DNA of 64,000 nt from assembly GCA_002340355.1 (NCBI GenBank), contig DDLX01000042.1, positions 17,543 through 81,542 on the forward strand, read 5' to 3'. The position numbers and the translations under genes were made by a program. The notes beneath the pieces are model-generated. The model ran no database searches. It saw only the letters and a list, made by a program, of their open reading frames with translations, and was not told where the DNA came from. The number at the start of each line of letters is the position of its first letter. Position 1 is the first letter of the stretch. The stretch is from Cytophagales bacterium UBA2561 (GTDB lineage: Bacteria; Bacteroidota; Bacteroidia; Cytophagales; Thermoflexibacteraceae). This document shows positions 43,992 to 52,691 of this stretch, in pieces.

Positions 43992-44156
43992 ATGTATTTT
44001 TCAAGTTCAATTTATGCTCATCCCATTGCTGATGCGGCACGATTTTTTAGTCAAAAGAAAGCGAAAAAAAAACAGACTACCTCAAACGTAGTGTCTGCTG
44101 AAACCAAGTCTTCTTATGCTAAATCTTCTTCTACAAAATCACTTTCTGAAAAATAA
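43992..44156 (+). CDS. Small basic Ser/Lys-rich ORF (54 aa)
   Basis: The ATG at 43992 opens 54 codons: MYFSSSIYAHPIADAARFFS, then a KKAKKKQ basic run and a Ser/Thr/Lys-rich tail ending SLSEK. There is no signal peptide or known motif. Support comes from its setting: a consensus promoter 100 nt upstream and an intrinsic terminator 84 nt downstream define a unit of about 370 bp with this frame in the middle. It could instead be an untranslated small RNA. Confidence 0.4.
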   Translation: MYFSSSIYAHPIADAARFFSQKKAKKKQTTSNVVSAETKSSYAKSSSTKSLSEK

Positions 44157-44239
44157 TTCTTTTTTATTTCTAAATTATTTTTAGATTGTGATACGCCAAT
44201 AGTTGTATTGAGTAAATGTAAAAACTGACTAACCTGAAG

Positions 44240-44266
44240 TCTCCCTATCATAAGGGAGATTTTTTT
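44240..44266 (+). terminator. Intrinsic terminator
   Basis: The 7-bp stem TCTCCCT/AGGGAGA over a 6-nt loop is followed by seven T. It closes the small transcription unit started at 43865-43895. Confidence 0.8.
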
Positions 44267-44388
44267 GTGTTTGAATCAATATAAAATTAAAGCTGTACTT
44301 CAAGTTTTTTAGTAATTTTGCGTATATCACTAGCAAAATCAGGCTAATCAATGATTGAAATATAAATATTTTTATACTATAATTATTT

Positions 44389-46176
44389 ATGTACCAACAT
44401 ATTAAAGTTATATTTACAAAGAATGAGCGTATGCAGCTCATTTTTTTGCTTTTTGGGATTTTAGGATTAGGAATTTCAGAATCTTTGGGAATTGGTTTAT
44501 TGATTCCGTTAATTGATATTTTTATGAATCCTGATAAAATCCATGAAATAGAACTATTAGAAAAATTATATCATTTCTCAGGAGCCGAAGCAGATACTGA
44601 TTTTATATTTAGATTATCTACTTTTATCATATCTTTTTTTGTATTTAAATTAATATATTCGTTATCAATCACTTATATTAGTTCAAGGTTGACGTCTAAT
44701 TTTGAAATTAGATTAAGCAATCAGATTTTATCTACTTATCTAAAAAAAGGATATCAGTTTCATCTTGAAAATAATTCTGCCGTATTATTCAAGAATGTAA
44801 CTACTGAAGTTAGCACTGTTTGTCAAAGTTTTATTAATGTATTGTTGAAACTACTCTCTGAGACAGTTATTATTTTGTGCATTTTAGTCTTTTTATTGGT
44901 GATGTATCCTGAAGTAACCCTAACCTCTTTATTGGTTTTAGGTATCTTAGGCGGCATTATTTATAAAACAATACAATCAGGAATGAAAGAACTAAGTGCC
45001 TTACGTTCAATATATTATGCAGAGTATTTTAAAACAGGAATGGAAGCATTAGATGGGATCAAGGATGTCAAGGTATTTAACTCTCGTGATTTTTTTAGAA
45101 CCCGTTATAAAGACTCTTTTACAAAAGCCTCTCGTATTGCTATTCAATTTACAATGGCACAGGGCGCACCTCGTTTTTTGATTGAGGCTATTTTATTTAT
45201 TGCTTTTATCAGTGTCATGGTTGGAAGTATGTATTTTGGTTATGCTTCTGAAGACTTAATCAGTACGATGGCGGTAATGGCAGCAGCTTCAGTTAAGATA
45301 TTTCCTTCAATTGTTAATATTTCACAAGGAGTTACGAATGTTCGTTTCCATTCTAAAAATGTGGAAATTGTAGCCAATATTATTTTGGAAGCTCAAAGTA
45401 TTGAAGATGAATCTGATGAAAAACATCCCATTAAAATAATTCATTCTCCTATCCGAATTCATGACCTATCATTCAGATATAATCAAGAACACCCTAATGT
45501 CTTGAAAAACCTCTCTCTTGAGATTACTCCAAATTGTGCTACGGCGTTTGTAGGCGAATCAGGTTCAGGAAAAAGTACTTTGATTGATATATTAACAGGT
45601 TTATTAAATCCGCAAGTAGGTGAAATTTATTATGGTGAGGAGAAAATAACACCTGAAACACTTTATCATTATCGTTCTAAGATTGGATACGTACCTCAGC
45701 AAATTTTTCTATATGATGACACCTTACTAGCAAATGTCGCATTTGGAATACGAGAAGATGAAATTGATATTCAACGAGTAAAAGAAGTTCTGCATACCGC
45801 TCAACTAACAGAATTAGTTACTGGGCTTCCTGAGGGACTTCATACTACAATCGGCGAAAAAGGAGTTAAACTTTCGGGTGGGCAACGTCAACGCATTGGG
45901 ATTGCGAGAGCATTGTACCGAAATCCTGAGATTCTTATTTTTGATGAGGCAACGGCAGCTTTAGATAATCGGACAGAAATAGAAGTAAATCAAGCAATTA
46001 AAAACTTACAGCGAAAAGTAACTGTGATTTTAGTCGCACATCGTTTACAAACTATTCAACAAGCTGATTTTATTTATTTACTAGATAAGGGAAGTGTTGG
46101 GGCATATGGTACTTATGAGGAATTAGCTGAAAAATCGACTCAATTCCAAAAAATTATTCTACAACAATCTAGTTAA
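44389..46176 (+). CDS. ABC exporter, fused permease-ATPase (MsbA-like half transporter)
   Basis: This 595-aa protein has six transmembrane helices in residues 1-310, then a nucleotide-binding domain with Walker A GESGSGKST (389-397), Q-loop YVPQQIF, signature LSGGQRQR (495-502) and Walker B ILIFDEATAALD (515-526). The catalytic residues are intact. It would work as a homodimer exporting a lipid, oligosaccharide-lipid or peptide; the substrate is not deducible. It is 42 bp upstream of trpC in the same direction, probably by chance rather than function. Confidence 0.9.
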   Translation: MYQHIKVIFTKNERMQLIFLLFGILGLGISESLGIGLLIPLIDIFMNPDKIHEIELLEKLYHFSGAEADTDFIFRLSTFIISFFVFKLIYSLSITYISSRLTSNFEIRLSNQILSTYLKKGYQFHLENNSAVLFKNVTTEVSTVCQSFINVLLKLLSETVIILCILVFLLVMYPEVTLTSLLVLGILGGIIYKTIQSGMKELSALRSIYYAEYFKTGMEALDGIKDVKVFNSRDFFRTRYKDSFTKASRIAIQFTMAQGAPRFLIEAILFIAFISVMVGSMYFGYASEDLISTMAVMAAASVKIFPSIVNISQGVTNVRFHSKNVEIVANIILEAQSIEDESDEKHPIKIIHSPIRIHDLSFRYNQEHPNVLKNLSLEITPNCATAFVGESGSGKSTLIDILTGLLNPQVGEIYYGEEKITPETLYHYRSKIGYVPQQIFLYDDTLLANVAFGIREDEIDIQRVKEVLHTAQLTELVTGLPEGLHTTIGEKGVKLSGGQRQRIGIARALYRNPEILIFDEATAALDNRTEIEVNQAIKNLQRKVTVILVAHRLQTIQQADFIYLLDKGSVGAYGTYEELAEKSTQFQKIILQQSS

Positions 46177-46217
46177 TATTAGTTCTTTTAAAAGTTAAAT
46201 TTTTAGAAAAATAAAAA

Positions 46218-47003
46218 ATGGATATCTTAGAAAAAATTATACTACACAAAAAGTCTGAAATTACTCAAAAAAAAGGACTATTTCCTACCATAAAACTTGA
46301 AAAAAGTCAATTCTTTGACCGTCAGCCGTTCTCATTTAGAGACTTCTTAACCTCTTCAGATAAAAGTGGAATTATTGCTGAGTTTAAGCGAAAGTCGCCT
46401 TCCAAAGGTATTATTAATGCTCAAGTCTTACCTGAAGAAGTCGGGATAGGTTACGAAGAAGCAGGCGTTTCCGCTATTTCTGTTTTGACAGATACGACCT
46501 TTTTTGGAGGGGAGAATCGAGATTTAACTGCCATTCGAAATTTTGTTAATGTTCCTATTCTCCGAAAAGATTTTATCATTGATGAATATCAGATTTTAGA
46601 AGCTAAAGCTATTGGTGCTGATGTTATTTTATTGATTGCTGCCTGCCTTGAAAAGACTCAATTATTTCAATTGACTAAATTTGCTAAAAATCTGGATATG
46701 AGTATCTTAACAGAAGTTCATAGTATTGAAGAATTAGATAAAGTATCACCTGAAACTGATGCGATTGGCGTAAATAATCGCAATTTAAAAACCTTCGAAG
46801 TAAGTATTGAAACCTCTATTGAGTTAAGTTCTCAAATTTCAAATGAATTTATAAAGATTTCGGAAAGTGGTATTAGTCAAGTTACAACAGTAAGAAAACT
46901 ACAAGAGTTTGGTTTTCAAGGTTTTTTAATGGGAGAGAACTTCATGAAAACACCAAATCCTGCCGAAACTTGTCAAAATTTTATTCAGGAACTCCAAAAC
47001 TAA
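46218..47003 (+). CDS. trpC: Indole-3-glycerol phosphate synthase
   Basis: This 261-aa TIM-barrel enzyme has the TrpC fingerprints in order: IIAEFKRKSPSKGII (about 53-67, with the catalytic Lys of FKRKSPS), VLTDTTFFGG (phosphate-binding region), ILRKDFIIDEYQILEAKAIG (Lys and Glu) and AIGVNNRNLKTF, then SESGI near the end. It converts CdRP to indole-3-glycerol phosphate. trpF follows after 19 nt. The rest of the trp pathway is not in the window, so the operon is split or partly elsewhere. Confidence 0.95.
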   Translation: MDILEKIILHKKSEITQKKGLFPTIKLEKSQFFDRQPFSFRDFLTSSDKSGIIAEFKRKSPSKGIINAQVLPEEVGIGYEEAGVSAISVLTDTTFFGGENRDLTAIRNFVNVPILRKDFIIDEYQILEAKAIGADVILLIAACLEKTQLFQLTKFAKNLDMSILTEVHSIEELDKVSPETDAIGVNNRNLKTFEVSIETSIELSSQISNEFIKISESGISQVTTVRKLQEFGFQGFLMGENFMKTPNPAETCQNFIQELQN

Positions 47004-47022
47004 ATTTCAACTCCAAAAAATT

Positions 47023-47649
47023 ATGAAAGTCAAGGTTTGTGGAATGCGCCAATTCGAAAATATCCAAGAAATAACACAATTACCAATTGATTTGATGGGA
47101 TTCATCTTTTATCCTAAATCCAAACGTTTTGTAGGTGAGGATTTTGACCCTAAGATTCTCTATTCAATTCCTGAAACCATTCAAAAAGTGGGTGTTTTTG
47201 TTAATGAAGACTTAGAAACTGTCTTTGAAAAGTACCAAAAATATAATTTAGATTTTGTGCAATTACATGGCAAAGAATCTCCCGAGTTTTGTCAAAAGCT
47301 AAAACAACAAAATCTTGAAATAATCAAAGTTTTTAGTATAGGAACAGTATTTGATTTTTCGATTTTAGAAGCCTATAAACCACATTGTGATTATTTTTTG
47401 TTTGATACCCAAACACCCGATTATGGAGGAAGTGGACAAAAATTTTCATGGGAAATCTTGAAAAAATATGATAATGAAATTCCTTTATTTTTATCTGGAG
47501 GAATTGGGCAAGATGATGCTTCAGCAATCCAAGAATTAGATTTTTTAAATATTGAAGTCATTGATATTAATAGCCGATTCGAATTAGAACCCGCCCTGAA
47601 AAATCCAAAATGGATAGAAAAATTTATCAATGACCTCAAATTATCATGA
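47023..47649 (+). CDS. trpF: Phosphoribosylanthranilate isomerase
   Basis: This 208-aa TIM-barrel isomerase starts MKVKVCGMRQFENIQEI, where Cys6 of KVCGM is the catalytic cysteine. The motifs GFIFYPKSKRF, VGVFVNED, VQLHGKESPEF, YFLFDTQTPDYGGSGQKFSW (catalytic Asp) and PLFLSGGIGQDD follow in order. It acts just before TrpC in tryptophan synthesis, and the two genes are 19 nt apart. Its stop codon directly abuts the stop of the convergent Hpt gene with no spacer. Confidence 0.95.
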   Translation: MKVKVCGMRQFENIQEITQLPIDLMGFIFYPKSKRFVGEDFDPKILYSIPETIQKVGVFVNEDLETVFEKYQKYNLDFVQLHGKESPEFCQKLKQQNLEIIKVFSIGTVFDFSILEAYKPHCDYFLFDTQTPDYGGSGQKFSWEILKKYDNEIPLFLSGGIGQDDASAIQELDFLNIEVIDINSRFELEPALKNPKWIEKFINDLKLS

Positions 47650-48012
47650 CTAAAATGTTCCTAATTTAATCTCAATAATTTTATCCGTAATTTGTTCATT
47701 AATCTTCTCCGAATAAATTTCTACTTTTTCTAAGTTTTGCTGTATAACTTCCGAAGTATCTCCATTTTCGGCACTCACTTCGATTGCCTTGAGGGTATTA
47801 GTTAATTCTGGAATCCCAATAGAGGCAGTAGAAGACTTGAGTTTATGCGCCGTTTTTCGAAGAGTATCAAATTCCTGAGCCTCGAATTGGGAGCGCATCT
47901 GAGGCGGAATATTTTGTAAATTTTTCTGAAGAACTCCTAAAAGTTTAAGAATCACTTCTTTGTTTCCATCAGCAACATCATCAATATAACTCAAGTCAAT
48001 TTGTTCAGTCAT
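47650..48012 (-). CDS. Hpt-domain phosphotransfer protein
   Basis: This 120-aa four-helix bundle has the phospho-acceptor motif LRKTAHKLKSSTASIG (His56). The preceding helix GNKEVILKLLGVLQKNLQNI and the later LKAIEVSAENGD also fit histidine phosphotransfer domains. It is a stand-alone carrier that would relay phosphate between hybrid kinases and response regulators. None of these is adjacent, and the conventional kinases at 19141-24005 have no receiver domain. It is convergent with trpF without a gap. Confidence 0.85.
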   Translation of the reverse strand: MTEQIDLSYIDDVADGNKEVILKLLGVLQKNLQNIPPQMRSQFEAQEFDTLRKTAHKLKSSTASIGIPELTNTLKAIEVSAENGDTSEVIQQNLEKVEIYSEKINEQITDKIIEIKLGTF

Positions 48013-48108
48013 AAAATTAGTGTATTTTAGTTTTATATTTAAATTTTATCAAGCTACAAAATTATATTAAATAAAAAATAATTCTCAAAATAGTATTAAA
48101 ATTATTTA

Positions 48109-49092
48109 TTAAATATACTTTTGTACTACTTCTTTTAGAATATCATCATCAATATTACAACCACTCATTTGTAAAACGACCTTTTTTCCACGTAATTTAG
48201 TTTTGGTTTTTAGGGCTGCGATAATGGTTGATGCACCTGCTCCTTCAGCAATATTTTTAGTATATTTGATAGCCATCCCAATTCCTTGTTTTATCTCATC
48301 TTCTGTAAGCAAGATAAAATCGGTTAAATGATTTCGATATAATTGAAACGGAGTATCATACCCCATTCCAGTAGCAAATCCACCCGCAAAAGTAGTGTTA
48401 CTAGCTTGGACAATTTTACCACTCTTCCATGATAAATACGCCGCTTTGGAATTTTCTGCCTGAACTGCAATAAGTTCAATTTTGGGGTTAAATTGTTTTA
48501 AGGTTATTGCGGCGGCAGCCAACTCACTGCCACCACCTATAGGCAAAATCATTACGTCAATATCGGGTAAATCTCTGATAATTTCCAGAAATTCCGTTCC
48601 AACTCCATTAATTAGGTGAGGCTCGTTAGCAGCATGAACAAAATATAAATTTTCTTCTTGGCTAATTTTCGCAACAATTTGGGAAGCCTCCTCAAAGTTT
48701 TTGCCTTTTTCAATCAGCCTAGCCCCTGTATCTCTGATCATTTTTACTTTTGCTCGATTACTTTTTTCAGGTACAACAATCGTAGCATTTAGTCCATACA
48801 ATTTTGCAGCCATTGCCACAGAAATTCCATGATTCCCTGTCGTAAAGGTTATTACGCCATTTATGTTATTTTTTTTGATGTGGTGCATCAAATTTAAGCC
48901 ACCTCTAATCTTAAAACTTCCTCCAATATTATGGTTCTCATGTTTAATAAAGATATCTGTTCCAATTAAATTAGATAAATTTTTATAATGTTTCAATGCA
49001 CTTTCTTTGATGTGCTTCTTAACTATTTTTTCAGAACGAATAACTTCACTGAAATTGGTAGGAAATTCTTTTAAGAGGTTTGTTTCGAGCAT
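48109..49092 (-). CDS. Threonine/serine dehydratase (PLP fold type II)
   Basis: In this 327-aa enzyme the PLP lysine lies in GGSFKIRGGLN (Lys61), followed by TFTTGNHGISVAMAAK, the substrate loop, and the phosphate-binding GGGSELAAAA near residue 188. It is a single catalytic domain without the C-terminal ACT regulatory part of biosynthetic IlvA, so it is closer to catabolic TdcB or serine racemase-like enzymes. It would deaminate threonine to 2-oxobutanoate (or serine to pyruvate). No isoleucine pathway genes are beside it. Confidence 0.85.
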   Translation of the reverse strand: MLETNLLKEFPTNFSEVIRSEKIVKKHIKESALKHYKNLSNLIGTDIFIKHENHNIGGSFKIRGGLNLMHHIKKNNINGVITFTTGNHGISVAMAAKLYGLNATIVVPEKSNRAKVKMIRDTGARLIEKGKNFEEASQIVAKISQEENLYFVHAANEPHLINGVGTEFLEIIRDLPDIDVMILPIGGGSELAAAAITLKQFNPKIELIAVQAENSKAAYLSWKSGKIVQASNTTFAGGFATGMGYDTPFQLYRNHLTDFILLTEDEIKQGIGMAIKYTKNIAEGAGASTIIAALKTKTKLRGKKVVLQMSGCNIDDDILKEVVQKYI

Positions 49093-49457
49093 GATTTAAA
49101 TTTTTTAGTATAAAAAATACATTTCCTTGGGCTTATTAATACAGTTTAGCTTCTTGAGATCATACAGTATGATTATAAACTCTTGTTACATTGTTGTTTG
49201 AAATTAGATAAAGATACATTAAAAAAAAAGAAATTATCCTGTTTCTTGCTTGATTCAAAACAGAGAAAACAGTACAAGAATCTTTTGATTTATATGATTG
49301 AATATACTTTGAATATCACGATTTTAAACGCCATATCAAGTGCCATCTCAAAGGACTTTCTTAGAGATCAACATTACTAATTTTTGAGCCTTTTTAGCGT
49401 TTTTATGAAAAAATTAACCGATTATTGTAGATTGAATTTATTAGTACTAAAAAATTT
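49093..49457. other. Intergenic region upstream of pnp
   Basis: This 365-bp gap lies between the divergent dehydratase and pnp genes. It must hold both promoters, but no clear TAnnTTTG box is visible near pnp. A TTG-started 65-codon frame at 49183-49380 has no family resemblance and is not called. rpsO, often next to pnp, is absent here. Confidence 0.4.
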
Positions 49458-51647
49458 ATGACACAAGGATTTAAGAAAGTTATCGAACAACCGCACGGAC
49501 TTCCTATCACATTGGAAACGGGACGGTTAGCACGTCAAGCACATGGTGCGGTCGTCCTACAAGTCGGGAAAATGATGATTCTCGCAACGGCTGTTTCCGC
49601 AGAAGATGCTCGGGAAAACATTGATTTCTTCCCACTTTCGGTAGATTATCAAGAGAAATACGCAGGAGCAGGACGGATTCCCGGGGGGTTTCCTAAGCGT
49701 GAAAATCGACTATCAGAATACGAAATTTTGATTTCTCGTTTGGTTGATAGAGTAGTGCGTCCACTTTTCCCTGATGATTATTTTGCAGAAACACAGCTGA
49801 ATATTCAACTAATTTCGGCAGACCCTGAAGTTTTGCCTGATGCTTATGTTGCTTTAGCGGCTTCAGCGGCATTAACCGCTTCGGATATTCCTTTTACTAC
49901 TCCCATTTCAGAAGTCAGAGTGATTAAGGTTGAAGAGGATTATATCGTAAATCCAACACCAGCCCAACTCGAAAAAGCAGAATTGGATTTGATGGTAGGT
50001 GCATCTTATGATAATATCATGATGGTCGAAGGAGAAGCTAAAGAAGTTTCTGAAGCCGAATTGATGCAAGCCATGCAAACCGCTCATGATGCTATCCGAA
50101 CACACTGTACAGCACAAAAAGAATTGGAAGCCGAAGCAGGTAAAACTGAAAAACGAGAATATTCCCACATTACACATGACGATGAATTAAAAACGTATTT
50201 GATGGATACTTACTATCAACGTTTTTATGATGTTGCCAAAAGTAATCAAGATAAAAAAGCACGAGGGAAAGGTTTCAAAGAAATCAAAAATGATTACTTC
50301 GATAATTTACCCGAAGATACTGATATAAATCTCTTCTTAGCAGGGCTTTATCTCAAAAGTGTCATGAAAAAAGCTTGTCGGGATTTAGTTTTAAACGAAG
50401 GAACTCGATTGGATGGACGAGAAACAACCGAAGTACGTCCCATTTGGAGTGAAGTGAATTATTTACCAGGGGCGCATGGATCTGCTATTTTTACACGAGG
50501 TGAAACGCAATCCTTAGCCACCACAACACTCGGTACAAAATTAGACGAAAAAATGATTGATGGTGTGATGCATGTTGGGTATGATACCTTCTTATTGCAT
50601 TACAATTTTCCTGCTTTTTCGACAGGTGAAGTAAAGCCTAATCGTGCGCCTAGCCGCCGAGAGATTGGACATGGAAACTTAGCACATCGTGCTTTGAAAT
50701 CAGTAATTCCTAATCATGATGATTTGCCTTATACGATTCGAATTACATCTGATATTTTAGAGTCAAATGGTTCGTCTTCAATGGCTACAGTTTGCGCTGG
50801 AACATTGGCTTTGATGGATGCAGGTATTCCAATTTCAAAACCTGTTTCGGGAATTGCAATGGGCTTGATTTCTGATCCCGAAAGTGGTAAAAGTGTCGTA
50901 TTATCTGACATCTTAGGAGACGAAGATCATCTTGGTGACATGGACTTCAAAGTTACAGGAACGGAAGACGGAATTACGGCTTGCCAGATGGATATTAAAA
51001 TTGATGGTTTACCTTACGAATTGTTAGATAAAGCACTCAATCAAGCTAAAGAAGGACGTTTACATATTCTTTCGAAAATGAAAGAAACACTTGCTGAGCC
51101 TCGTCCTGATTTCAAAGAAAGTGCGCCACGTATTGAGTCACTGAAAATTGATAAAGAGATGATTGGAGCAGTTATCGGACCTGGCGGGAAAGTCGTACAA
51201 GAAATCCAGAAAGTTTCTGAGGCAACTATCGTTATTGAAGAAAGTGATACGCATGGTTTGGTCAATATCTTTGCGAATAGTAAGGTAAAATTGGATAAAG
51301 CCTTAACTATGGTCAAGAATATTATTGCTGTTCCTGAAATCAATAAAATTTATACGGGTCGAGTAGTTTCAATTATGGATTTTGGGGCATTTATTGAGTT
51401 CATGCCTGGCAAAGAAGGCTTATTACACATTTCAGAAGTGAAGTGGGAACGAGTCGAAACTTTGAGAGGATTAATTGAAGAAGGTGAAGAAATCCAAGTT
51501 AAACTACTGGATGTAGATAAGAAAACAGGGAAATATCGTTTGTCTCGAAAAGTGTTGCTTCCAAAGCCTGAAGGTTATGTAGAAAGACCGCCACGGCAGC
51601 ACCATCGCAGAGATAATCGAGGAGGAAGGCGAGACCGAAGACGCTAA
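49458..51647 (+). CDS. pnp: Polyribonucleotide nucleotidyltransferase (PNPase)
   Basis: This 729-aa enzyme is full length: two RNase PH domains (ETGRLARQAHGAVVLQVG near 20-37 and EGTRLDGRETTEVRPIWSEV near 314-333, with GDMDFKVTGTEDGITACQMD holding the catalytic Asp residues), a KH domain (VIGPGGKVVQEI) and an S1 domain (YTGRVVSIMDFGAFIEFMPG). It ends in a basic RGG-like tail (RRDNRGGRRDRRR). It degrades RNA 3'-5' phosphorolytically. It is probably monocistronic, with a terminator at 51705-51749. Confidence 0.97.
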   Translation: MTQGFKKVIEQPHGLPITLETGRLARQAHGAVVLQVGKMMILATAVSAEDARENIDFFPLSVDYQEKYAGAGRIPGGFPKRENRLSEYEILISRLVDRVVRPLFPDDYFAETQLNIQLISADPEVLPDAYVALAASAALTASDIPFTTPISEVRVIKVEEDYIVNPTPAQLEKAELDLMVGASYDNIMMVEGEAKEVSEAELMQAMQTAHDAIRTHCTAQKELEAEAGKTEKREYSHITHDDELKTYLMDTYYQRFYDVAKSNQDKKARGKGFKEIKNDYFDNLPEDTDINLFLAGLYLKSVMKKACRDLVLNEGTRLDGRETTEVRPIWSEVNYLPGAHGSAIFTRGETQSLATTTLGTKLDEKMIDGVMHVGYDTFLLHYNFPAFSTGEVKPNRAPSRREIGHGNLAHRALKSVIPNHDDLPYTIRITSDILESNGSSSMATVCAGTLALMDAGIPISKPVSGIAMGLISDPESGKSVVLSDILGDEDHLGDMDFKVTGTEDGITACQMDIKIDGLPYELLDKALNQAKEGRLHILSKMKETLAEPRPDFKESAPRIESLKIDKEMIGAVIGPGGKVVQEIQKVSEATIVIEESDTHGLVNIFANSKVKLDKALTMVKNIIAVPEINKIYTGRVVSIMDFGAFIEFMPGKEGLLHISEVKWERVETLRGLIEEGEEIQVKLLDVDKKTGKYRLSRKVLLPKPEGYVERPPRQHHRRDNRGGRRDRRR

Positions 51648-51704
51648 AATTTCTATCCATTTATTTTTGGGTTTGTCCCTTATGAGGAGAATTTCATAAA
51701 TGAG

Positions 51705-51749
51705 ATTCCTACGGTCATCGTAGGAATTTGATTTATCAAATTCTTTTTT
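51705..51749 (+). terminator. Double-hairpin terminator after pnp
   Basis: The first stem ATTCCTACG-GTCAT-CGTAGGAAT (51705-51727) is followed at once by GAATTTGAT-TT-ATCAAATTC and a run of T. The two stems overlap by a few bases, so they are alternatives or a tandem. Confidence 0.75.
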
Positions 51750-51891
51750 ATGTCTATTTGATTAAAAATGCAACAATCTAAACATTAAGAATTAATAAAC
51801 TTAAAATCAATATCTTATTATGAAAAAATGTATAATATGGTTATAATAGATTATTATCTTATTGCAAACAAAACACAGTTATATATGATAT

Positions 51892-52674
51892 CTAACCTAT
51901 AGCAGTCGTTTTTTTCAATACTCGATACCCATTATCCAATTTGATTCTTCGGCGTACAGCTTCTCGCATAAACTTCTCCATATCAGGAAAGTATTTTTCA
52001 TCAATTGAATAAAATACAATCTGATAGATATATCCTGTTTCAGTACGTTTCTTAACTGTAACGGCAGGCTCCTTGGTAATTACTGACCAAGGGATATATA
52101 AGGTTAATTCTTGTAACATTCTGAGCGTTTCGGTAGTAGGCTGATAATCAAATAATTCGATTTCAATGGTATAGCTTTTAACTTCATCTGAAGGATTAGG
52201 CTTAATAATTTTTTGTCCAATAAACAAACCATAGGGTAGAATGACAATTTCGCCTGTACTTAGCTCTAATTCAATAGCTAAATAACCTAATTTAGCAATT
52301 TTACCTGTATATTCATCTACCTGAATCAGTTGTTTTGCTTTAAGTTTTCCTGTTAATTTGAATACTAATCCTGCTAATAAGTCCTTGAAAAATAACCAGC
52401 TTGCGCCCAAAAAAACAATCACAAAGGCAATATGAGTAATCGGATTAGTATCCAACAAAGTCATTAGGACATAAATAATATAGACTGCCCAAACAACTCC
52501 TTCCATTAGAGGAGCTTTCTTTGAGACTTGCCGAAAATTATGCTGATTTTGCCAAAGTGGGATAAGATAACGCTTCAAAAATGTTAATACCACATAAAGA
52601 GCTATGCCAAGAACTACGGCATAAAAATAAGCGGAAGTCGGAATAGAAAAATCACCTTGTAGAAATTCATTCAT
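51892..52674 (-). CDS. MscS-like mechanosensitive channel family protein
   Basis: This 260-aa membrane protein has about four helices (12-33, 55-72, 78-95, 97-112) followed by an MscS beta domain: FFKDLLAGLVFKLTGKLKAK, QVDEYTGKIAKLGYLAIELE, VILPYGLFIGQKIIKPNPSD. The last corresponds to the V-x-I-P-N strand of MscS. The pore helix is less Gly/Ala-rich than in MscS, so channel gating may differ. It lies 17 nt after the 989-aa ATPase gene in the same direction, strongly suggesting co-expression and a functional pair. Confidence 0.75.
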   Translation of the reverse strand: MNEFLQGDFSIPTSAYFYAVVLGIALYVVLTFLKRYLIPLWQNQHNFRQVSKKAPLMEGVVWAVYIIYVLMTLLDTNPITHIAFVIVFLGASWLFFKDLLAGLVFKLTGKLKAKQLIQVDEYTGKIAKLGYLAIELELSTGEIVILPYGLFIGQKIIKPNPSDEVKSYTIEIELFDYQPTTETLRMLQELTLYIPWSVITKEPAVTVKKRTETGYIYQIVFYSIDEKYFPDMEKFMREAVRRRIKLDNGYRVLKKTTAIG

Positions 52675-52691
52675 AATTAATTATAAATCAG

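Noticed and set aside
49183..49380. 65-codon frame upstream of pnp
   Set aside because: TTG start, no family resemblance, irregular composition, and it overlaps the region where the pnp promoter should be. Most likely chance.
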